Part shown: positions 9,501 through 16,262 of the stretch, in pieces
How positions within the stretch are numbered: the stretch's first letter is position 1
Layout of the letters: each line of letters starts with the position of its first letter
Assembly: GCA_030524205.1 (NCBI GenBank)
Contig: JAUNGZ010000003.1
Span: 1 to 64,000 of the forward strand
Source of the DNA: Eubacteriales bacterium
Lineage (GTDB): Bacteria; Bacillota; Clostridia; Oscillospirales; Butyricicoccaceae
Direction: 5' to 3'
Length of the DNA: 64,000 nt
Translations under genes and position numbers: made by a program
Notes under the pieces: model-generated
Database searches by the model: none
What the model was told of the DNA's origin: nothing
The model's input: only the letters and a program-made list of their open reading frames with translations

Positions 9501-9532
9501 AAGGCCGCGGGGCGTTTCGCCCCGCGGCCTTT
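9501..9532. terminator. Bidirectional terminator
   Basis: 14-bp perfect stem AAGGCCGCGGGGCG with loop TTT and T-runs on both sides. It serves the lipoprotein gene and, on the other strand, spoIIQ, whose stop codon lies 7 nt away. Confidence 0.9.
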
Positions 9533-9538
9533 TTTGCG

Positions 9539-10252
9539 TTATTCCGGTTCGTTTTCGCCCAGCAGCTCGAGCACGTCGATCGCTGCGCCGCCGCGCGCCG
9601 CCTCGACATGGATGTGCGTGCCGAGCGCGGCTTCGGCGTCGATCGTCTCGGCGCAGGCGCCCAGCGCTTCGCCCGCGGAGACGGCCTGTCCGGCAGTCAC
9701 GCGCACGTCGGTCAAGCCGCGGTAGGTCGTCATCAGGTCGGCGTCGTGCGATACGGTGACGCAGGTGCCGAACAGCGTGTCCTCAAACACATCCTGCACG
9801 GTGCCGTCGGTCAGCGAGAGCACGCCCTCGCCCGCGTCGGCGGCGAAGTCGGTGCCGGCGTGCGCGCGCCAGTCGCCGAACGTCGGCTGGAACAGCAGCT
9901 CATCTCCGGAGAACGGCGTGATGACCGCCCCCGCCGTCGGACGCACGTAAACCGGCGCGGACACGGTGACCGACGTATCCACCGGGTGCTCCGCGGGCTC
10001 AGCCGGCGCGTCGGCCGGCTCGGCCGGCTCGGGCTGCTCGCTGACGACCGGCTGCTCCGTGCTTAAATCAGGCAGCGCTTCGGTCGGCGCGATGATGGGC
10101 GTGGTCGGCGCGGGCTCGGCCTCGGCCGGGCGGGCGACGCTTGACCAGAGCACCCATGCGGATACCGCGATGATCAGTCCGCAGACGGTCAGAATGGTGT
10201 AGAAGCCGCGTGTTGAAAGAACAGCGGTGTGCTTGGCGTTATATTGTTTCAT
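9539..10252 (-). CDS. spoIIQ: SpoIIQ-like M23 peptidase-domain protein
   Basis: 237-aa forespore membrane protein of the engulfment channel. It has one TM segment (residues 18-36), a Pro/Glu/Ala-rich stalk (40-95) and a LytM/M23 domain (105-225). Both zinc-site motifs are intact: H131-xxx-D135 (HAGTD) and H213-x-H215 (HIH), as in clostridial SpoIIQ, whereas the Bacillus protein has lost a ligand. It lies directly downstream of spoIID, and a sigma-F-type promoter precedes it. M23 peptidases of other roles exist, but neighbour and promoter support SpoIIQ. Confidence 0.88.
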   Translation of the reverse strand: MKQYNAKHTAVLSTRGFYTILTVCGLIIAVSAWVLWSSVARPAEAEPAPTTPIIAPTEALPDLSTEQPVVSEQPEPAEPADAPAEPAEHPVDTSVTVSAPVYVRPTAGAVITPFSGDELLFQPTFGDWRAHAGTDFAADAGEGVLSLTDGTVQDVFEDTLFGTCVTVSHDADLMTTYRGLTDVRVTAGQAVSAGEALGACAETIDAEAALGTHIHVEAARGGAAIDVLELLGENEPE

Positions 10253-10274
10253 ATCCCTTTACCTCCGTTGACCA

Positions 10275-10304
10275 AAGTATCGCCGCGGAGGAGGGGATTT
10301 ATAC
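10275..10304 (-). promoter_or_regulatory. Sigma-F-type promoter of spoIIQ
   Basis: On the minus strand GTATA (10300-10304), 15 nt, GGCGATACTT (10275-10284). This fits every position of the Bacillus sigma-F consensus GYATA-N15-GGNRANAMTW. The -35 box overlaps the spoIID stop codon, so forespore expression starts inside the end of the mother-cell gene. Confidence 0.75.
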
Positions 10305-11282
10305 ATGCGCCAGCACGGTATCTTTATAATAATGCGATAAAATTTCCTGATAGCTTTGGCCTTGCTCCGCCATGTATTTCGCGCCATACTGCGACAGCCC
10401 GACGCCGTGCCCATAGCCGATGGTGTGGAAGGTGATGCCGTCTGCCGTCGTCGTGATGGTGAAGTTGGTCGAATTGAGGCCGAACAGCTCGCGCACCGCC
10501 GTACCCTCGACGGTCGCGCCGCCGAGCTTGACTGTGCGGATGCCGCCCGCCTCCGTTCGCTCGGACGCTTTGAACCATGTGTTCGGCGCGCCGGACACGT
10601 CTGCCGAGGGAAAGGTCTCCTTCACTTTCTTGCGGAATTCGTCCGCGTCCACCGTGACGGATTTTTCGTATTCGCCGCAGGCCGAGCCGCCCGGGCTGAC
10701 GGCGCTTTGCAGATAGGGGATGTCCTCGCCCCAAACGTCGCCCGCGGCCTCGGTGCGCGGACCGCTCGCGCAATGGAACACGGCGGCGATCGGCGCATTC
10801 TCATAGGTCAGGATTTCGCCCTCGGTATCCTTGACCGCCTGCTGTACGCGCGACAGGTCGTTTCCCGACGCGGTTTCGACCGCCACATTTCGGTACGCGG
10901 CGCAGTGGTGGAAATCGTCGCACAGGTCGGCGTCCGGGTGTGCGTCCGGGCGGCCGCGGTCGATTTTATACACGGCATACGTGCGCGCGGCGACCGCCTG
11001 CGCACGAATGGCCTCGATTGGAAAATCGCTCGATATTTCGGCCGCCACCACGCCCTCGACGTAAGCTTCAAGCGGCAGCTCGGTCGGCTTTCCGTCGATT
11101 TCGACCGTGACCTTGGTGTGATCCGCCGGCGCCTGCGCACTTTCACCGCCCGCCGGCACAGCCTCGGGCACGGCGAGCGTTTCGGGCGCCCGCTCCGCAC
11201 CCATGCCGCCGAGCGACCAGACGGCGGGCATCAAATACAAAATCAATACCAAGCCAAGCCCCACCATAAATAGTCTGCGCAT
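10299..11282 (-). CDS. spoIID: Stage II sporulation protein D (lytic transglycosylase)
   Basis: 327 aa; a mother-cell membrane enzyme that cleaves glycan strands and drives engulfment. It has an N-terminal TM (residues 5-24), the family core LPLEAYVEGVVAAEI (containing the catalytic Glu) at about 70-84, then AQAVAARTYA, and the Cys/His site CDDFHHC. The ATG at 11282 follows GGAGG by 8 nt; longer in-frame readings upstream have no ribosome site. Paired with spoIIQ as in other Firmicutes. A sigma-E-like promoter lies just upstream. Confidence 0.93.
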   Translation of the reverse strand: MRRLFMVGLGLVLILYLMPAVWSLGGMGAERAPETLAVPEAVPAGGESAQAPADHTKVTVEIDGKPTELPLEAYVEGVVAAEISSDFPIEAIRAQAVAARTYAVYKIDRGRPDAHPDADLCDDFHHCAAYRNVAVETASGNDLSRVQQAVKDTEGEILTYENAPIAAVFHCASGPRTEAAGDVWGEDIPYLQSAVSPGGSACGEYEKSVTVDADEFRKKVKETFPSADVSGAPNTWFKASERTEAGGIRTVKLGGATVEGTAVRELFGLNSTNFTITTTADGITFHTIGYGHGVGLSQYGAKYMAEQGQSYQEILSHYYKDTVLAHV

Positions 11283-11305
11283 GTCCGCCGCCTCCTTCCT
11301 CTGGC

Positions 11306-11335
11306 AATATATGCCGTGCGTCTTTGGAACATAAC
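11306..11335 (-). promoter_or_regulatory. Sigma-E-like promoter of spoIID
   Basis: On the minus strand GTTATGTT, 14 nt, CATATATT, close to the sigma-E consensus (GTCATATT / CATACANT). spoIID is a known sigma-E gene in Bacillus. Confidence 0.55.
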
Positions 11336-11354
11336 AACAAGATATAGGTTTTTG

Positions 11355-11412
11355 TTGACATCCATAACAACATGCGGTATTATTGGAAATAAGAAATCGA
11401 ACATTTGTTCGA
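11355..11412 (+). promoter_or_regulatory. Sigma-A promoter with overlapping LexA (SOS) box
   Basis: TTGACA (11355-11360), 17 nt, TATTAT (11378-11383) is a near-consensus promoter. Just downstream, over the expected start point, is CGAAC-ATTT-GTTCG (11398-11411), matching the Gram-positive LexA core GAAC-N4-GTTC within a perfect outer dyad TCGAAC/GTTCGA. LexA bound here would block initiation, so the two genes that follow should be DNA-damage inducible. Confidence 0.65.
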
Positions 11413-11431
11413 TAAATCGAGGAGGGACGGC

Positions 11432-11668
11432 ATGACACTCTATGAGATGGCACAGGAATACCGCGCGAACACCGCGCTGTTGGAGCTGCGGGTCAAACAG
11501 CTTCAGGCGGCGCAGCGGCGCGCGCGGCAGAAGGAGGTCAAATACCGCCTGAAGCAGCGTGTCAGCTTTCTGCGGATGCTCATTAACGAGAGCCGGAAAA
11601 ATGCGTTTGAAATGGAGCATTATTATGATAGGGGAGGCGATGCATATGCGGACCAGCGCGCTGTCTGA
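11432..11668 (+). CDS. Small coiled-coil protein under a LexA box
   Basis: 78 aa, highly charged and helical (ALLELRVKQLQAAQRRARQK), no signal peptide and no recognised family. The ATG follows GAGGAGGG by about 7 nt. It overlaps the next gene by 23 nt, so the two are translationally coupled. Expression is expected to be SOS-controlled from the site at 11398. It may act as a partner or regulator of the sigma-like protein that follows; this is inference. Confidence 0.7.
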   Translation: MTLYEMAQEYRANTALLELRVKQLQAAQRRARQKEVKYRLKQRVSFLRMLINESRKNAFEMEHYYDRGGDAYADQRAV

Positions 11669-11963
11669 CCGGACGGCGGACCGGGCGGCGTACGCCGGGT
11701 ATTTATCCGCGCTCGCGGCGGACGACAGCGCTTTCCGCGCCGCGTTCCGGGAGGCGTTTTTCAACGCCATGCGCGAGCAGCTTACCGCGCGGCAGTACGA
11801 AATTTTGTGGCTGCGCGAGGTGGAGGGGCTTTCCGGCAAGGAGATCGCGTATAAGCTGGGCGTCAGCCAGTCGGCGGTGTCGCGGCATCTGGCCCGCGGC
11901 AAAAAGCGGCTGCGTATTCTGCTGTCGTATAATCTCGATCTGCGGCACGAGCGCTTTGAATAA
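11646..11963 (+). CDS. Sigma-70 region 4-like DNA-binding protein
   Basis: 105 aa. The C-terminal half is a sigma-70 region 4 helix-turn-helix: LTARQYEILWLREVEGLSGK, then EIAYKLGVSQSAVSRHLARG. The N-terminal half is a short helical segment with no region 2, so it is not a complete sigma factor. The ATG at 11646 is 8 nt after GGGGAGG; an earlier ATG at 11640 is too close. Similar short proteins occur in phage late-gene regulators and UviA/TcdR-type systems. The upstream LexA box suggests damage-induced expression of something not adjacent. Confidence 0.75.
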   Translation: MRTSALSDRTADRAAYAGYLSALAADDSAFRAAFREAFFNAMREQLTARQYEILWLREVEGLSGKEIAYKLGVSQSAVSRHLARGKKRLRILLSYNLDLRHERFE

Positions 11964-12020
11964 AAAAGACACGGTTAAAGTGCGCCGAAAGGGCTTGACA
12001 AATTCATTTGCTTGACGTAT

Positions 12021-12046
12021 CTTTGTATTATTAAAACGATACAAAG
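12021..12046 (+). promoter_or_regulatory. Dyad covering the ribosome-binding region of the S41 gene
   Basis: Perfect 8-bp inverted repeat CTTTGTAT (12021-12028) / ATACAAAG (12039-12046). The right arm runs into the Shine-Dalgarno AAAGGAGAG, so a hairpin or bound protein could limit translation. A possible promoter TTGACA (11995-12000), 18 nt, TATCTT lies just upstream. Confidence 0.4.
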
Positions 12047-12057
12047 GAGAGACCGAG

Positions 12058-13773
12058 ATGCGGGCAAAACAATGGGTTGCGGGCGGTCTGTGCGCGCTGC
12101 TGCTGTGCCTGCCGTTTGCGGGCGCGGCAAACGGCAAAACGGACGAGCGGCGGGAGGACTTAAACGCTCTGATGGAGATTTTGGATACCAAGCATCCTGA
12201 TTTTTACACCAAGGCGAGCCGGGAGCAGGTGCGGGAGAAAAAAGCGGAGATCGAAGCCAAGCTGGGCGAGCTGTCCGATTTCGATTTTGCGGTCGAGCTG
12301 TCCGAGCTGACCGCTATGGGCGGGGATTCGCACACGATGCTGGCCCTCGGAAGCACGCTGGGCGAGGACGCCAAGATGCTGGCCGTGGTGCCCAAATGGT
12401 ATGATGGACGCTGGATACTGACCGGCGGAGACGCGCGGTTTGAGCAATACATCGGGCAGGAGATCACGGCGGTAAACGGATGCTCAATGGACGAGCTTAA
12501 GCGGCGCCTGTCCGCTATGGTCAGCTATGACAACGAAAGCTATCTGCGCACACAGTTCGGCCAGATGGTTTATGTGGCCGATGTGCTCGCGCATTACGGG
12601 ATCATTGACGCGAACGCGGAAACCGTTCCGGTTACGGTCAAAAGCGGCGCGGGAGCAGAGACGGTGCTCGACGTGCCGTGCCTGCCGCAGCAAACCGTGT
12701 CCGCTATGGCGGAAAAGGGCGAATGGATTACCCGCGACCAGCTCCGCACCGCCGTGCCGGAAACCGAGCCGTCGAACGCTTACTACAAGCTGCTAGAGCT
12801 GGGCGGCGGCGTGCTGTATATGCAATATAACCGCTGCGCCGAGGCGCCCGATCTGCCGATGGCGGATTTTGCCGCCGCCGTTAAGGAAAAGCTGGATTCG
12901 GGCGCGTACACGAAGTTTGTCATCGACCTGCGGAATAACGGCGGCGGGTCGGACGGCGTGCTGTATCCGGTTGTTTATCTGGCGCAGCAGTTTTTGGCAA
13001 AGGGCGGCGCGGTGTCCGCGCTTGCGGGAGAGCGCACGTTCTCCTCGGCGCTGATCAACACCGTGCAGCTCAAGGACATCGGCGCGACTGTAATCGGCGA
13101 GCCGACCGGCGGCAGCGTCGACCATTTTGGCTCGGTTACGGCGTTTACGCTGCCGAACTCTAAGCTGCGCGGCCAGTATTCCAATAAGTTTATCGAACTC
13201 AGCGGTTATTATGAGGCGGCAAAGCCTTACGGCATCGAAAGCTTTCCGCCCGATATCGAGGTTGCACAAAGCTTTGCGGATTACCTCAATGGAACCGACA
13301 CGGCGATGCAGTATGTGCTGGACCATGCGCCCGCCCAGTCCGCGCTGACGGCGGAAGCCAAGGTGTCGCAGGCGCGCGTGACGGTGAACGGCAGCGAAGT
13401 CGCGGCGGCGGCCTACGAGATTGAGGACAATAATTATTTCAAGCTGCGCGATCTGGCGATGGCGCTGCGGGACACGGACAGCGCGTTTGATGTGGCGTGG
13501 GACGCGGACGCAAAGGCGGTTAAGCTGTCGGACGGCGTTTATACGCCGGTCGGCGGCGAGCTTGCGCCGCTGTCGGGCGGCGCGCAGACCGCCCGCCGCG
13601 CGACGGCGGATGTGTTTGCGGACGATATGCCGCTGGTCGGCCGGGCGTACGAGATAGCCGGCAATCACTATTTCAAGCTGCGCGACCTGTGCCGCGTCTT
13701 GGGCGTCAGCGTTGAATGGGATGGAGCGGCGCAGACCATCCGTATCGACACCACAAAGCCCTATGCGGCGTAA
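12058..13773 (+). CDS. S41-family peptidase with C-terminal copper-amine-oxidase-like repeats
   Basis: 571-aa secreted protein. It has a signal peptide (1-24), a tail-specific-protease-like fold with KFVIDLRNNGGGSDG near residue 290 and a probable nucleophile Ser in RTFSSAL, followed by GEPTGGSVDHFG. There is no clear PDZ domain. The last 130 residues contain two repeats of the type YEIxxNxYFKLRDL that match the copper amine oxidase N-domain stalks used as wall-interaction modules in Firmicutes. Monocistronic with its own terminator. Substrate is unknown; annotation as C-terminal processing peptidase would be too specific. Confidence 0.85.
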   Translation: MRAKQWVAGGLCALLLCLPFAGAANGKTDERREDLNALMEILDTKHPDFYTKASREQVREKKAEIEAKLGELSDFDFAVELSELTAMGGDSHTMLALGSTLGEDAKMLAVVPKWYDGRWILTGGDARFEQYIGQEITAVNGCSMDELKRRLSAMVSYDNESYLRTQFGQMVYVADVLAHYGIIDANAETVPVTVKSGAGAETVLDVPCLPQQTVSAMAEKGEWITRDQLRTAVPETEPSNAYYKLLELGGGVLYMQYNRCAEAPDLPMADFAAAVKEKLDSGAYTKFVIDLRNNGGGSDGVLYPVVYLAQQFLAKGGAVSALAGERTFSSALINTVQLKDIGATVIGEPTGGSVDHFGSVTAFTLPNSKLRGQYSNKFIELSGYYEAAKPYGIESFPPDIEVAQSFADYLNGTDTAMQYVLDHAPAQSALTAEAKVSQARVTVNGSEVAAAAYEIEDNNYFKLRDLAMALRDTDSAFDVAWDADAKAVKLSDGVYTPVGGELAPLSGGAQTARRATADVFADDMPLVGRAYEIAGNHYFKLRDLCRVLGVSVEWDGAAQTIRIDTTKPYAA

Positions 13774-13820
13774 ACAATAAAAAAAGCCTCCGGCCTTGGC
13801 CGGAGGCTTTTTTTATTGTT
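13773..13820. terminator. 48-bp perfect palindromic bidirectional terminator
   Basis: Two 23-nt arms (13773-13795 and 13798-13820) around a 2-nt loop TT, with a GC-rich core (GCCTCCGGCC) and A7/T7 flanks. It ends the S41 gene on the plus strand and the 56-aa gene on the minus strand; the latter's stop codon lies inside the stem. Confidence 0.92.
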
Positions 13821-13983
13821 CTTCTTCCATGGGGATAGCGTCTATCAGCAGGCGGTCGCCGCCTGCGGCAGTCCAGCCCGCGCGGAACGCGTCCTCCAGC
13901 GCGGCACGGAGCGCGTCCTCCGCCGCGCCGCAGCAGGGGGATTCGGTTAGATAACGCTGCAATGCCTGTTCCCGAAAAAGCAT
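13813..13983 (-). CDS. Small 56-aa acidic protein divergent from an XRE repressor
   Basis: A 56-codon gene beginning MLFREQALQRYL with a near-perfect Shine-Dalgarno (AAAAGGAGG, 7 nt before the ATG at 13983). It is acidic, ends PMEEEQ, has two adjacent Cys (SPCCGA) and no TM segment. Promoter TTGTCA-N17-TATACT precedes it on the minus strand. It shares a regulatory region with the XRE gene at 14088 that carries two matching 19-bp dyads. I do not recognise the family; a repressor-linked accessory or antitoxin-like role is only a guess. Confidence 0.7.
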   Translation of the reverse strand: MLFREQALQRYLTESPCCGAAEDALRAALEDAFRAGWTAAGGDRLLIDAIPMEEEQ

Positions 13984-14000
13984 GGGGCAACCTCCTTTTG

Positions 14001-14072
14001 TGACATTTACTAGATGTCATTATCGCGTATAGTATAGCACATAATAAACAAAGTGACAATCAGTGAATGTCA
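14001..14072. promoter_or_regulatory. Divergent promoters with twin 19-bp operators
   Basis: Two dyads of identical length and ends: TGACATTTACTAGATGTCA (14001-14019) and TGACAATCAGTGAATGTCA (14054-14072). The second covers the -35 TTGTCA of the minus-strand promoter (TTGTCA 14054-14059, 17 nt, TATACT 14031-14036). The first overlaps a possible plus-strand promoter (TTTACT, 16 nt, TATAGT 14028-14033) and the minus-strand start point. The natural binder is the XRE protein encoded at 14088. Confidence 0.7.
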
Positions 14073-14087
14073 ATGGAGGATACGGAT

Positions 14088-14354
14088 ATGTACAAAAACC
14101 GCTCGGCGGACGGAAAGTGTAACCTTTGCGGCCAGCGAATTGCGCATTTGCGTGCCAGACTTGATCCGCCTTCCTCGCAGCGCGGGCTGGCGGACCGGAT
14201 GCAGCTTGCCGGGATCGACCTTGATAAAAACGCCATTCAGCGCATTGAGTGCGGCAAGCGTTTTGTGACAGACATTGAGCTGCGCGCATTTGCGGAAATC
14301 TTCGGCATTACGGCGGATGAGCTGCTGCGCGGGGAGGAGCCTAATATAGGGTGA
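14088..14354 (+). CDS. XRE-family helix-turn-helix repressor
   Basis: 88 aa. A Cro/C1-type HTH spans residues 20-75 (LADRMQLAGIDLDKNAIQRIECGKR). An N-terminal CNLCGQ motif gives two Cys that could bind metal or form a disulfide. The ATG at 14088 is 8 nt after GGAGG; in-frame ATGs at 14067 and 14073 have no ribosome site. Twin operators upstream indicate autoregulation and control of the divergent 56-aa gene. Its 3' end overlaps the convergent radical-SAM gene by 14 nt. Confidence 0.85.
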   Translation: MYKNRSADGKCNLCGQRIAHLRARLDPPSSQRGLADRMQLAGIDLDKNAIQRIECGKRFVTDIELRAFAEIFGITADELLRGEEPNIG

Positions 14355-15225
14355 GCTGTCCGCCGTCGTAGCCGCGCTGGTAGCGGCGCGTGATATCGCG
14401 CATCCGGCAGAAGATGCCGGCCTCGTCGCAGGCGGCGGAAAAGGCGCTCCAAAGCGCGCGGGCGCGCGGGCTGGCGCATTCGTACCGCGTGCCGAACCGC
14501 GAGACGTATTTTTCGCGCAGATTCGGAAATTCGCGGTCGAGCGCCTCGTAAAAGTAGGCGCGCTGCCGGTCGCGCAGGGTCAGGCCGAACGCCGGGTAGA
14601 TAAACTGCACGTGCGCTTCCTTTGCCCGGCGGACAAGGGAGAGCACGGCCTCTGTCCCGTCCGTGATCCAAGGCAGGGTGGGCATCAGCAGGATGCAGGT
14701 GGGCAGACCAGCGTCCGCCAGCCGCGCGAGCGCGTCCAGCCGGGCGGAGGGAGGCGGGGCGTTCGGCTCGATCTTCTTCGCAAGCGCGTCGTCCACGGTC
14801 GTCACGGTCAGCTTGCACAGGACGGGCGCGTTTTCGTGGATTTCGCGCAGCACGTCGATATCGCGGCAGATCAGGTCGCTTTTGGTGGCGATGGCCGCGC
14901 CGAAGCCGTAAGCTGCGAGCAGCTCCAAGGCGTGCCGCGTGAGCTGCTCGGTACGTTCGCACGGATTGTAGGGGTCGCTCATCGCGCCGGTGGAGACCAC
15001 GCCCGTCCGCGTTTTGCGGCGCAGGTCGTCGCGAATGATGGACAGCGCGTTTTCCTTTGCGTATACGCGGTCGAAATCGTCGTTTCGGTAGCACTCCGAG
15101 CGGCTGTCACAGTAGATGCAGCCGTGGGAGCAGCCGCGGTAAATATTCATGTTATAGCGCGCGCCGAACCAGCCCGCGCCGCTTTTCATCGCCGTAACAA
15201 TGGTTTTTGCCGGAATCGTCTCCAT
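14341..15225 (-). CDS. Radical SAM protein (SplB-like)
   Basis: 294 aa. The radical-SAM [4Fe-4S] motif CxxxCxYC is present as CSHGCIYC at residues 32-39, followed by a Gly-containing TGAMSDPYNPCE segment typical of the group that includes spore photoproduct lyase homologues (SplB/Rv2578c-like). The C-terminus lacks the extra Cys of true spore photoproduct lyase, so DNA repair is possible but not shown. The ATG follows AAGGGGGCGG, and a -10 TATACT is present upstream, just after the terminator of the neighbouring hairpin array. Confidence 0.82.
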   Translation of the reverse strand: METIPAKTIVTAMKSGAGWFGARYNMNIYRGCSHGCIYCDSRSECYRNDDFDRVYAKENALSIIRDDLRRKTRTGVVSTGAMSDPYNPCERTEQLTRHALELLAAYGFGAAIATKSDLICRDIDVLREIHENAPVLCKLTVTTVDDALAKKIEPNAPPPSARLDALARLADAGLPTCILLMPTLPWITDGTEAVLSLVRRAKEAHVQFIYPAFGLTLRDRQRAYFYEALDREFPNLREKYVSRFGTRYECASPRARALWSAFSAACDEAGIFCRMRDITRRYQRGYDGGQLTLY

Positions 15226-15261
15226 TCTGCCGCCCCCTTTTTCCTTAGTATAACAAAAAAA

Positions 15262-15280
15262 CCGGACAAAGTCTGTCCGG
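15262..15280 (-). terminator. Terminator reading on the minus strand
   Basis: CCGGACA / TGTCCGG stem with a T7 tract on the minus strand. No minus-strand protein gene ends here; the only candidate upstream transcript is the hairpin array at 15315-15551, which implies that the array is transcribed. Confidence 0.6.
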
Positions 15281-15314
15281 AATCCTCAAAAATCTTCATT
15301 CACAACGCATAAAA

Positions 15315-15551
15315 AACGCCCGTCAAGCGGACGTTTTCATAGCGTACCTCAAAATCCCCCGCGCCGCAGCGCGCATTAAAAAAGAACAGAGCGGCGACGC
15401 CGCTCTGTTCATAAAAAGGCAGGACATGCGCCTGCCTTTAATACAAGAAAGGAAAAAAGTTTCAACGAAGGAGGAACTTTTTTCCGCTCGGGACGTGTCC
15501 GCGCCCCGCGCGGCGCGTCCCATCTCGATTGAAACTGTACGTTTCAATCGA
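15315..15551 (-). repeat. Modular hairpin array, copy 1 (minus orientation)
   Basis: This is most of the 720-base gap between radical-SAM and rpsO. Read on the minus strand: module A TCGATTGAAAC-GTACA-GTTTCAATCGA (15525-15551), GGGACGC (15515-15521), a GC-rich hairpin, an 11-bp hairpin (15451-15485), module B (15415-15439; 9-bp arms, 7-nt loop CGCATGT), module C (15384-15410; 12-bp arms, loop GTC), then further GC-rich and AAACG/CGTTT hairpins. The same module order occurs at 38.7, 45.2 and 50.1 kb. No coding sense seen. Confidence 0.75.
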
Positions 15552-15555
15552 AATA

Positions 15556-15683
15556 TAAAAAAAGAACGCGACATCAGGCCGCGCTGCTGCACCGCCCCGT
15601 CGCGTGTCTTAACACTGGAAAGTGGACAACTTGCCCACCGAATGAATGAATGAATTATACCATTTCGGGTTCGCGCAAGACAA
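15556..15683 (-). ncRNA. Possible small RNA upstream of hairpin array 1
   Basis: On the minus strand TTGTCT (15678-15683), 18 nt, TATAAT (15654-15659) would start near 15647. The transcript would hold hairpins GTGGGCA-AGT-TGTCCAC and GTGT-TAAG-ACAC, and a stem ACGCGAC/GTCGCGT (15565-15605) followed by TTCTTTTTTT, which looks like a terminator. A readthrough product would run into array 1 and end at 15262. Evidence is structural only. Confidence 0.35.
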
Positions 15684-15796
15684 GGTTAAAATCCCACAAA
15701 ATCCTGTTAACAATTTGTTTACACTTGTGCAATTCGACATAAATGTCAAAAAAACGCGGCATATTACGGCGAAATGAATAAAAAACGAGAAAATAC

Positions 15797-15825
15797 TTTA
15801 CAAAATCGTATGTCCATGGTATTAT
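15797..15825 (+). promoter_or_regulatory. Sigma-A promoter of rpsO
   Basis: TTTACA (15797-15802), 17 nt, TATTAT (15820-15825). It leaves a leader of about 110 nt before rpsO, long enough for S15 autoregulation, although I cannot assign a known S15-binding fold to it. Confidence 0.65.
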
Positions 15826-15945
15826 AAATGTACTTTCGCCCCATGCTTAGCCGACGGATATCCGGATGCGTTCCTACCGTGTCCCTTCACCATGCCGCGG
15901 CCCGGCTTGCGGGTAAGTAAATATTTTTATGAGGTGAAACCAAGC

Positions 15946-16212
15946 ATGATCCGTAAGGAAGACAAGACTGCCGTTATCGAGGCAAACCGCACGCACGCGA
16001 CGGACACCGGCTCGCCGGAGGTGCAGGTCGCTATTCTGACCGCCCGCATTCAGGAGCTCACCGAGCACCTGAAGGTGCACAAGAAGGACAACCACTCGCG
16101 CCGCGGCCTGCTGAAGATGGTCGGCCAGCGCCGTTCGATGCTGGCGTACCTGCAGAAGAAGGACGTCAACCGTTACCGCGCGCTGATTGCCAAGCTCGGC
16201 ATCCGTAAGTAA
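15946..16212 (+). CDS. rpsO: 30S ribosomal protein S15
   Basis: 88 aa, the usual length. It binds the 16S rRNA central domain early in 30S assembly. Conserved features are [15 protein letters not shown], [11 protein letters not shown] (as [11 protein letters not shown]) and [16 protein letters not shown]. The ATG follows GAGGTG. Its position directly upstream of pnp is conserved in bacteria. Confidence 0.98.
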   Translation: MIRKEDKTAVIEANRTHATDTGSPEVQVAILTARIQELTEHLKVHKKDNHSRRGLLKMVGQRRSMLAYLQKKDVNRYRALIAKLGIRK

Positions 16213-16226
16213 GTAAACATGGAAAT

Positions 16227-16252
16227 AGGGGAGCGGTGCGCTCCCCTGTTTC
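16227..16252 (+). terminator. Terminator/attenuator after rpsO
   Basis: Stem AGGGGAGCG / CGCTCCCCT with a 3-nt loop followed by a weak T-rich stretch. Probably partial, so that some rpsO transcripts read into pnp. Confidence 0.65.
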
Positions 16253-16262
16253 TGTATTTTTC

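Noticed and set aside
14341..15225. Spore photoproduct lyase annotation for the radical-SAM protein
   Set aside because: The CxxxCxYC motif and fold fit the wider SplB-like group, but the additional conserved Cys of the true lyase is not evident, so only the family name is given.
15300..15660. CRISPR-like look of repeated short elements in the hairpin arrays
   Set aside because: Units are hairpins of different sequence and length without constant-length spacers; no cas genes in the window.
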